NCBI GenBank assembly: GCA_030043335.1
Contig: JASHXX010000106.1
Coordinates: 1-5,128 of the forward strand
DNA length: 5,128 nt
Direction: 5' to 3'
From: Xanthobacteraceae bacterium
Lineage (GTDB): Bacteria > Pseudomonadota > Alphaproteobacteria > Rhizobiales > Xanthobacteraceae
The notes beneath the pieces were generated by a model. That model saw only the letters and a program-made list of their open reading frames with translations. It ran no database searches and was not told where the DNA came from. Shown one piece after another: positions 1-5,128 of the stretch (the first letter of the stretch is position 1; the number at the start of each line of letters is the position of its first letter). The position numbers were made by a program, and so were the translations under genes.

Positions 1-1609
1 GCTCGAAACTCATTTCGAGACCGATGATGGCGCCGCCACGCTCGTCGACTTCATGCCGTTCCGCGGCCGGCATTCGACGATCGTGCGTCTTGTGCTCGGC
101 ACCAGGGGCTCGCTGCGGATGCACACCGAGCTGATCCTGCGCTTCGGCTACGGCGCGATCGTGCCTTGGGTGAGCCGGCTCGAAACCGGCGCGCTGCGTG
201 CCATCGCCGGGCCGGACATGGTGACGGTGCACACTCCGGTGCATCTGCGCGGCGAGGATATGACCACGGTCGGCGACTTCGTGATCAGCCGCGACGAGAC
301 GATCCCGTTCGTTTTGAGCTATCTGCCGTCGCACAAGCCCGTGGATGAGCCGTTCGATCCGATCCGGACGCTGAGCGACACCGAAACATTCTGGCGCGAT
401 TGGTCGGCTATATGCCGGCCGGCGGGACCGTGGACTGAGGCCGTTCGGCGTTCGATGATCACGCTCAAGGCGCTCACTTATGCGCCGACCGGCGGCATGG
501 TCGCTGCGCCGACGATGGCGCTGCCGGAGCGGATCGGCGGCACTCGCAACTGGGACTACCGCTATTGCTGGCTGCGCGACGCGACGCTGGTGCTGCTCGG
601 CGCCATGAGCGCCGGCTATTTCGAGGAAGCGCAGGCCTGGCGCGAATGGCTGTTGCGGGCGGTCGCCGGCAGTCCCGACCAGCTGCAGATCATGTACGGC
701 ATCGGCGGCGAGCGGCGGCTTACCGAATGGACTGCGTCGTGGCTGCCGGGCTACGAGAACTCAGCGCCGGTACGCGTCGGCAACGCCGCCTACAGCCAGC
801 TCCAGCTCGACGTCTTCGGCGAGATCATGCACGTGCATCATCAGGCCCGCCGCAGCGGGCTGTCGACCAACGAATCGGGATGGGCCGCGCAGCTCGCGTT
901 TCTCGATCACCTCAAGCAGATCTGGCGCGATCCCGACGACGGCATCTGGGAGGTTCGCGGCGAGCGCCGGCACTTTACGCATTCCAAGGTGATGGCCTGG
1001 GTGGCGTTCGACCGCGCCATCAAGAGCGCGGAGACATTCGGGCTGGAAGGGCCGCTCGACGAATGGCGCGGGCTGCGGCAGGAGATAAGCGACGAGGTCA
1101 TCGCCAAAGGCTTCGACCGTGAGCTGGGCAGCTTCGTGCAGTCCTACGGCGCCAAGGCGCTCGACGCCAGCCTGTTGATGCTGCCGGCCGTCGGCTTCTT
1201 GCCGGTTTCCGATCCGCGGATGAGGGGCACGGTCGCGGCGATCGAGCGCCGGTTGCTGCGCAATGGCTTCGTGATGCGCTATGACACCGGCGAGGTCGAT
1301 GACGGTCTGCCGCCCGGCGAGGGGGCGTTCCTGGCCTGCAGCTTGTGGCTCGCCGACGTCTACACGCTGCAGGACCGCTTCGCCGACGCCGAGCGGCTGT
1401 TTCGACGGCTCGTCGAGCTGAGCAACGACGTCGGGCTCTTGAGCGAGGAGTACGATCCGCAAACCAAGCGCTTTGTCGGCAATTTCCCGCAGGCGTTCTC
1501 CCACATGGCCCTGGTTCACAGCGCCTACAACCTGACGCGTGTGGAAAAGCCGGTTGAGCAGCGCGCGCAGGCCGAATATCAGCCGCCCGAGGAGGTCGCG
1601 GCGAGCTGA
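1..1609 (+). CDS. Glycoside hydrolase family 15 protein (glucoamylase/trehalase-like), 5' truncated by the window
   Basis: The frame is open from base 2 and gives 535 residues to the TGA at 1607-1609. The first ATG in this frame (53) is internal: the codons before it already read as family sequence (LETHFETDDGAATLVDF), so the true start is outside the window and roughly 60-70 residues are missing. The family has an (alpha/alpha)6 barrel and hydrolyses alpha-glucosidic bonds with inversion. Visible hallmarks are RNWDYRYCWLRDA (about 545-583), the general-acid region IWEVRGE with Glu at 950-952, GEGAFLACSLWLADVY near 1318-1362, and the general-base region LLSEEYDP with Glu at 1445-1447, followed by GNFPQAFSHMAL. 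The two Glu are assigned by analogy with fungal glucoamylase E179 and E400. No signal peptide can be judged because the N terminus is absent. Bacterial members include trehalases and glucoamylases, so the substrate is unresolved. No frame disruption is seen. The gene converges on the cupin gene 5 bp away. Confidence 0.95.
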   Translation, partial: LETHFETDDGAATLVDFMPFRGRHSTIVRLVLGTRGSLRMHTELILRFGYGAIVPWVSRLETGALRAIAGPDMVTVHTPVHLRGEDMTTVGDFVISRDETIPFVLSYLPSHKPVDEPFDPIRTLSDTETFWRDWSAICRPAGPWTEAVRRSMITLKALTYAPTGGMVAAPTMALPERIGGTRNWDYRYCWLRDATLVLLGAMSAGYFEEAQAWREWLLRAVAGSPDQLQIMYGIGGERRLTEWTASWLPGYENSAPVRVGNAAYSQLQLDVFGEIMHVHHQARRSGLSTNESGWAAQLAFLDHLKQIWRDPDDGIWEVRGERRHFTHSKVMAWVAFDRAIKSAETFGLEGPLDEWRGLRQEISDEVIAKGFDRELGSFVQSYGAKALDASLLMLPAVGFLPVSDPRMRGTVAAIERRLLRNGFVMRYDTGEVDDGLPPGEGAFLACSLWLADVYTLQDRFADAERLFRRLVELSNDVGLLSEEYDPQTKRFVGNFPQAFSHMALVHSAYNLTRVEKPVEQRAQAEYQPPEEVAAS

Positions 1610-1614
1610 TCAGC

Positions 1615-2028
1615 TCATTCCGGCGCCGGCGAGGCCAGCGGCTTGTCCTTGTCGACGACGAACGTAACGATCAGCTTGGTCGGCTTGTCGCCGTTGCGCG
1701 CCGCATGCGGGGTCTCGGGCGGAACCTGAAAACCGTCGCCCGGCTTGACCGTCTTGACGGGCTCGCCCTTCACCGAAAGCTCGAGGCCGCCGTCCACGAG
1801 ATAGGTGGACTCGATACCGGGATGCGTGTGCCTGGCGACATTGGCGCCGGCGTCGATCTCGACCAGCGCCAGGATCGATACATACTTGCTGTCGGGCAGT
1901 TCGGTCTTTTGCAGGATCGTGCGCTTGAGGCCGGCCGCTTGCGCCTCCGCTTCGGTGATGACCCCGGTCGCGGCAAAGCCGGCGATCGCGCAGATCGCGC
2001 AGGCGCTGAAGTTTCTTCTCGATAACAT
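1615..2028 (-). CDS. Small single-domain cupin protein with a Tat-type signal peptide
   Basis: This encodes 137 residues. I chose the ATG at 2028-2026 because it lies 7 nt after a strong Shine-Dalgarno (AGGGAGGA) and begins a signal peptide. An upstream in-frame ATG at 2070 would put the SD inside the gene. The N terminus MLSRRNFSAC has a twin-arginine motif (SRRNF, residues 3-7), a short hydrophobic Ala-rich stretch (about 8-24), and an AQA site near residue 31, so the protein is probably exported folded to the periplasm. The mature part is one cupin barrel. Motif 1 is complete, G61-x5-H67-T-H69-x3-E73-x6-G80. Motif 2, G97-x5-P-x-E-x2-H108-x3-N112, differs from consensus only in Glu where Gly is usual. 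His67, His69, Glu73 and His108 form the expected metal-binding set. The reaction is unknown; such small cupins include dioxygenase-like and sugar-binding members. It lies 81 bp downstream of the amidase on the same strand, so co-transcription is plausible. Confidence 0.9.
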   Translation of the reverse strand: MLSRRNFSACAICAIAGFAATGVITEAEAQAAGLKRTILQKTELPDSKYVSILALVEIDAGANVARHTHPGIESTYLVDGGLELSVKGEPVKTVKPGDGFQVPPETPHAARNGDKPTKLIVTFVVDKDKPLASPAPE

Positions 2029-2035
2029 GATATTT

Positions 2036-2043
2036 TCCTCCCT
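2036..2043 (-). promoter_or_regulatory. Ribosome binding site of the cupin gene
   Basis: On the minus strand the sequence reads AGGGAGGA, a near-perfect anti-16S match, followed by 7 nt (AAATATC) and the ATG at 2028. It decides the start in favour of the twin-arginine N terminus over the upstream in-frame ATG at 2070. Confidence 0.85.
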
Positions 2044-2109
2044 GGGATCGATGACAGGCGAGACTAGCAACTGCGGTCTTTCCAGTACAGGCGGCGCGGC
2101 GCTCGGCGC

Positions 2110-3707
2110 TCACAACGGCGGCCGCGCCGGATAGTCCGGCTGCTTTCTCGCCTCGGCTTCGATCTTCGCCATTGCCGCCAGCGCGACGTGATCGCGCCGC
2201 GCGATCACCTGCACCACGATCGGCAGCCCGGCACTGCCTCGCTCGCTCTCGCGGGCAACGCGATCGACGATGTCGCGGCTCGCCGGCCGGTCGCTTTCTT
2301 CCCCTGCGCGCACGCGTGTTACTGGGACGACACCGGCGGGGAAGCCGCTGACATTGGCAAGCACGGAATATGCGCCCGGCATTGGCAGCAATTCCGTCGC
2401 GCCATGTCGCACCGCGGGCACCGCGTAGGCAGGACAAAGGATAAGGTCGATCGGCCCCCCGTCGGCGGCGTCAAGCGATCGCCGCAGGTCGTCGCGGAAT
2501 TCCGCGATCGCCTCCATCGTCCGCCAATAGTCGTCGGCGCTGCCGGAAGCAAAGCGCCGCATGTTTCTGGCCGAACGCCGCTGGCCGACAGCGTCGAGGG
2601 CGGAGGCAAGAATGCGGCGCAGCCACGACGGCGCTCGCGCCGTCAGCAGGAGCGGACGGACGCAGCGGTCGACCTTGTTGCCGCGCAGCAGATGTCGAAA
2701 CGCCGCCGTGCGATCGGCAGAGAGGCAGGCAAAAAGAAGGTCGGTCGCGCGGCTCAAGGCCGGCGCCTTCCAGGCGGCCGGCTGCGCGCCCGCCGCGGTC
2801 AGCATCCGCGCGGCTTCGGCAACGGCGCGCTTTGCCGCCGGCGCGATCGGAAACTCGGCGTCATCGGTGAATGTTGCGAAGCGCAGTCGGCTCATGTCGA
2901 CCGCGCTCGGATCGCCCAATTCGGGGCCCGGAACGACAAACGGATGCCGGGCGCGGTCGAGGACGCCCAGTCCCATGAACAGGTCTTCGACGTGCCTCGC
3001 CATCGGGCCGACCTGGCTGACAATCCCGGTCTGGCCGATGGGCAGGCCGTGGGCGCAATAATCCGGCGTGCGGCCGGCGGTCGGGCGGATCGAGGTGATT
3101 CCGCAAAACGCGGCGGGAACGCGCAGACTTCCGCCGCTGTCATTGCCGAGGCCGAGTGGCGAGCCGCCGGCGGCGATGACGGCCGCTTCGCCGCCGCTGC
3201 TGCCGCCGCAGGATCTTTCCGGGTCCCACGGATTGTTGGTCGGTCCATAGAGCGGATTATCCGATTCGGTGAAGATCAGGAGCTGCGGGGACATTGGTCT
3301 TGGCGATCGGAATGGCGCCGGCCGCGCGCAGCGCCGCGACATAGGGATCGTCTTTGCCTTCGATCTCATGCTGGCGCGTGGTGAGGCCGAACGTCGAAGC
3401 GGTGCCGGCGAGATCGAAGCATTCCTTGATCGTGACCGGAACGCCGGCGAGGGGAGGAAGCTTCTCGCCGCGCGAGCGCGCCCGGTCGATTTCGATCGCG
3501 GCTTTGCGCGCGCTCTCGGCCAGATCGACGACGAACGGCGTTGAGCCTGCCATTGACGGCCTTGAGCCGCCCGATGAAGTGCTCGACGGCTTCGCTCGAC
3601 GAAAGATCGCCGGCGGCAATGCGTGCAGCGATCTCGCGCGCGGATTGGTCGTCAAGAGCGCGCCGGGTCGGCGTGCGGGCGACGGCAGGAGAATCAGCGA
3701 GCGCCAT
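2110..3707 (-). pseudogene. FAAH-like amidase (amidase signature family), interrupted by two +1 frameshifts
   Basis: Family members hydrolyse amides (fatty acid amides, aryl or acyl amides) to a carboxylate and an amine using a Lys-cisSer-Ser triad. The gene reads in three successive frames: residues 1-58 from the ATG at 3707 (MALADSPAVA...GRLNAV), then 3532-3287 (VVDLAESARK...AKTNVP), then from about 3285 to the TGA at 2110-2112 (QLLIFTESDN...). Removing one base near 3533 and one in the four-base run 3287-3290 gives 531 residues, a normal length. In this repaired protein Lys94 (GVPVTIKECF), Ser169 (CGGSSGGEAA) and Ser193 (NDSGGSLRVPA) are spaced 75 and 24 residues apart, exactly as K142, S217 and S241 in rat FAAH. 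The C-terminal part (GFPAGVVPVTRVR, GSAGLPIVVQV) is also typical of the family. There is no signal peptide or clear membrane segment, so it should be cytoplasmic. No in-frame stops or large gaps are present, so either the damage is recent or the two extra bases are errors in this sequence. As written, translation from 3707 would end at 3366 after 113 residues, only the first 58 of which are amidase. Confidence 0.9.
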
Positions 3708-3713
3708 GCATTG

Positions 3714-3718
3714 CTCCC
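3714..3718 (-). promoter_or_regulatory. Ribosome binding site of the amidase gene
   Basis: On the minus strand GGGAG lies 6 nt before the ATG at 3707-3705. This supports 3707 as the true start of the amidase. Nearby ATGs at 3711 and 3720 are out of frame with the amidase N terminus. Confidence 0.65.
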
Positions 3719-3772
3719 ATTGGGGTCAAGCCAAGGCGCGCCGAAATGCGCCAGCGTGCGGCATCTCCGTTC

Positions 3773-3801
3773 ATCTTGTTGGGCCAGTTCGTGCTCGTCA
3801 A
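3773..3801 (-). promoter_or_regulatory. Possible promoter for the amidase (weak match)
   Basis: On the minus strand TTGACG (3801-3796) and CAAGAT (3778-3773) are separated by 17 nt, about 65 nt upstream of the amidase ATG. The -35 element is good (5 of 6), but the -10 element matches the sigma-70 consensus at only three positions. In GC-rich DNA such pairs also occur by chance. Confidence 0.25.
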
Positions 3802-3873
3802 CGGCTTCTGGACGCCGAAATGGCAAAGGGACTCGCCTGCGCTCCCGGCGGTAAGCTAGAGAGGGCGGCGGCT

Positions 3874-3902
3874 TTGCCGACCTCCGCGCGGGCGCGTCAA
3901 AT
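3874..3902 (+). promoter_or_regulatory. Possible promoter for the CoA ligase (weak match)
   Basis: TTGCCG (3874-3879) and TCAAAT (3897-3902) are separated by 17 nt, each matching the sigma-70 consensus at four of six positions. A transcript from here would begin near 3909, just after the first base of the ATG at 3905. If real, it would favour translation from the GTG at 3965 or 3968 instead. Confidence 0.2.
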
Positions 3903-3904
3903 AT

Positions 3905-5128
3905 ATGGAATGGACACTCGCTGCATTGCCAAGAAGCCGGCGCGGGGCGCATTACGGTAATCGCGTGGTGTCCTGCTTTGCCGACCGGCCCGCGTCGTTG
4001 CTCCACATGCTCAACGAGGCGGTCGCGGCGAATCCGGACGGCGAGGCGGTTGTCTGCGACGAAGCGCGTTGGAGCTGGAAAGAAGTCGACGCGCGCATCG
4101 CCGTGGTCGCCGGCGCGCTTGCCGCGCGAGGCGTCGCCGCCGGCGATCGCGTCGCGCTTCTCCTCGGCAACCGCGCGGAGTTCGTGCTTTCGCTCTACGC
4201 GATCCTGCGGCTGGGCGCGATCGCGGTTCCGCTCAGCATCCGCTACCAGACGCCGGAGATCGCGTTCGCACTCAATGATTGCGGCGTGGCGCTCTTGATC
4301 CACGAAGCAGACTTGGCGGCGCGGCTTCCGGCAGCGGACGAGATCAAGGGCGTCAGCGCGCGCATTGTGGTCGGCGGCGAGACCGATCTCGCGCCTTCGG
4401 CGTCGAAGGGCGAGGAGCCGTGGCGGGATCTGACGCGGGCGCGCGCTTTCACCGTAACTGTCCCGGTCCACGAAGAGGACGCCGCGATTATTCTCTACAC
4501 CTCCGGGACCACCGGCCGGCCAAAGGGAGCGATGCTGACGCATTTGAGCCTGATCAGCTCGGCGCTCGTTTTCAAGCACTGCTTCGCCTTGACCAAAGCC
4601 GACCGTTCGGTCGCGGCCGTGCCGCTCGCCCATGTCACCGGGATCGTCGCCAACATCCTGGCGATGGCCGCCTGCGCCGGCGCCCTCGTCATTCTGCCCG
4701 AATTCAAGGCCCCGACGTTCCTGGCGCTCGCCGAGCGCGAGCGGATGACGCACACGCTCATCGTTCCGGCGATGTACAATCTCTGCCTGCTTACGCCGGA
4801 TTTCGACACGCGCGACCTTTCGGCGTGGCGCATCGGCGGCTTCGGTGGCGCCCCGATGCCGGAGCCGACGATCGAGCGGCTCGCCCAGAAGCTTCCCGGC
4901 CTCAGGCTGATGAACACCTACGGCGCGACCGAGACGTCTTCGCCGTCGACGAGCATGCCGGCGGAGTATGCCGCCTCGCGGCTTGCAAGCGTCGGCCTGC
5001 CGGTCCCGAATTGCCGAATCATCATCGTCGACGATCAGGGCGTCGAGCTGCCGCGCGGCGAGACCGGCGAAATCTGGATCGGCGGCCCCGCGGTCGTGAA
5101 AGGCTATTGGAACAGGCCCGACGCCGAC
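3905..5128 (+). CDS. Class I adenylate-forming acyl/aryl-CoA ligase (AMP-binding enzyme), 3' truncated by the window
   Basis: The enzyme activates a carboxylic acid with ATP to an acyl-adenylate and then transfers it to CoA, in the cytoplasm. The frame runs unbroken from after a TAG at 3857-3859 to the window edge, giving 408 residues from the ATG at 3905; full members usually have about 500-560. Visible motifs, numbered from that ATG, are the phosphate-binding loop YTSGTTGRPKG (198-208), PLAHVTG in the mid N-domain, FGGAPMP (313-319), the adenine-binding NTYGATE (337-343), and GEIWIGGPAVVKGYW (388-402). The hinge Asp and the C-terminal catalytic Lys lie beyond the edge. The start is uncertain: ATG 3905 has no clear Shine-Dalgarno, and GTG 3965 or 3968 would remove 20-21 residues that lie before the recognisable family region (SLLHMLNEAVAANPDGEAVV). 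The substrate cannot be assigned; candidates are fatty, aromatic or alicyclic acids. It is divergent from the amidase, whose product would be a carboxylic acid. Confidence 0.93.
   Translation, partial: MEWTLAALPRSRRGAHYGNRVVSCFADRPASLLHMLNEAVAANPDGEAVVCDEARWSWKEVDARIAVVAGALAARGVAAGDRVALLLGNRAEFVLSLYAILRLGAIAVPLSIRYQTPEIAFALNDCGVALLIHEADLAARLPAADEIKGVSARIVVGGETDLAPSASKGEEPWRDLTRARAFTVTVPVHEEDAAIILYTSGTTGRPKGAMLTHLSLISSALVFKHCFALTKADRSVAAVPLAHVTGIVANILAMAACAGALVILPEFKAPTFLALAERERMTHTLIVPAMYNLCLLTPDFDTRDLSAWRIGGFGGAPMPEPTIERLAQKLPGLRLMNTYGATETSSPSTSMPAEYAASRLASVGLPVPNCRIIIVDDQGVELPRGETGEIWIGGPAVVKGYWNRPDAD

Larger units (their letters stand above)
3708..3904. other. Divergent intergenic region between the amidase and the CoA ligase
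   Basis: These 197 bp separate two divergent genes and should hold promoters for both. I see no convincing gene: the plus-strand reading across it ends at a TAG at 3857-3859, and the minus-strand reading resembles nothing I recognise. It contains a short inverted repeat, GGCGC at 3735-3739 and GCGCC at 3748-3752 with an 8-nt loop, lying in the expected leader of the amidase. No operator or riboswitch could be identified. Weak promoter-like pairs are listed separately. Confidence 0.6.

Noticed and set aside
761..1519. A 252-codon minus-strand open frame inside the GH15 gene
   Set aside because: There are no recognisable motifs, and the plus strand carries all GH15 hallmarks across the same bases.
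2029..2109. A separate promoter (including a sigma-54 type) or terminator between the amidase and the cupin
   Set aside because: A TGG...TTGC pair on the minus strand has the wrong spacing for sigma-54 (13 rather than 10 nt between GG and GC), and no stem-loop with a T-run was found.
1610..2437. A 275-codon minus-strand open frame over the cupin gene and amidase tail
   Set aside because: It is Arg/Ala-rich with no domain and overlaps the cupin gene in another frame, where the motifs, signal peptide and SD are clear.
2188..3384. A 398-codon plus-strand open frame opposite the amidase
   Set aside because: The composition is shadow-like (Arg, Ala, Gly rich) with no family resemblance, and the opposite strand carries the amidase signature.
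3287..3533. Programmed frameshifting as the explanation for the split amidase
   Set aside because: No classical slippery heptamer, stimulatory stem-loop or known precedent in this family is visible, and two separate events would be needed; indels or sequence errors are simpler.
3735..3752. Inverted repeat GGCGC-8 nt-GCGCC in the amidase leader
   Set aside because: A 5-bp arm is expected by chance in DNA this GC-rich; there is no T-run and no second copy in the region to suggest an operator.
3623..3859. A 78-codon plus-strand open frame spanning the amidase start and the intergenic region
   Set aside because: It overlaps the amidase N terminus antisense, has no SD or recognisable product, and ends at a TAG before the ligase.
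3257..4753. A 498-codon open frame on the minus strand, mostly opposite the CoA ligase
   Set aside because: Only its part at 3287-3532 is real (the middle of the amidase). The rest is Arg-rich, has no recognisable domain, and lies antisense to a motif-complete ligase; it reflects GC-rich codon bias.

Overview
The window is high-GC (by eye roughly 65%) bacterial DNA with dense, mostly enzymatic genes. The protein style (Arg/Ala-rich, a bacterial GH15 hydrolase, a FAAH-like amidase, a Tat-exported small cupin, an acyl/aryl-CoA ligase) suggests a soil alphaproteobacterium, perhaps of the Bradyrhizobium type. That taxonomic guess is inference from composition and gene style. No rRNA, tRNA, insertion sequence, integrase, CRISPR array or phage gene was seen.

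Layout. Positions 1-1609 (+) hold the 3' nine-tenths or so of a glycoside hydrolase family 15 gene whose start lies left of the window. It converges, with only 5 bp between stop codons, on a minus-strand gene (1615-2028) for a 137-residue single-domain cupin with a Tat-type signal peptide. Upstream of the cupin on the same strand, 81 bp away, is an amidase-signature gene (2110-3707) closely resembling fatty acid amide hydrolases. As written here it is broken by two +1 frameshifts, near 3533 and 3287-3290. Removing one base at each site gives a continuous 531-residue protein with the full Lys-Ser-Ser catalytic triad. A 197-bp intergenic region separates it from a divergent plus-strand class I adenylate-forming acyl/aryl-CoA ligase (from about 3905), which runs off the right edge before its C-terminal subdomain.

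How the genes may work together. The amidase would release a carboxylic acid from an amide, and the divergent ligase could activate such an acid as its CoA thioester. The cupin probably shares a transcript with the amidase but acts outside the cytoplasm. This acid-release/acid-activation pairing is a hypothesis from gene order only. The GH15 gene is convergent with this group and probably belongs to a separate carbohydrate (alpha-glucoside or trehalose) function.

The most noteworthy signal is the doubly frameshifted but otherwise undecayed amidase, which is either a recent pseudogene or an assembly/sequencing artefact. I found no convincing undescribed system in the window.
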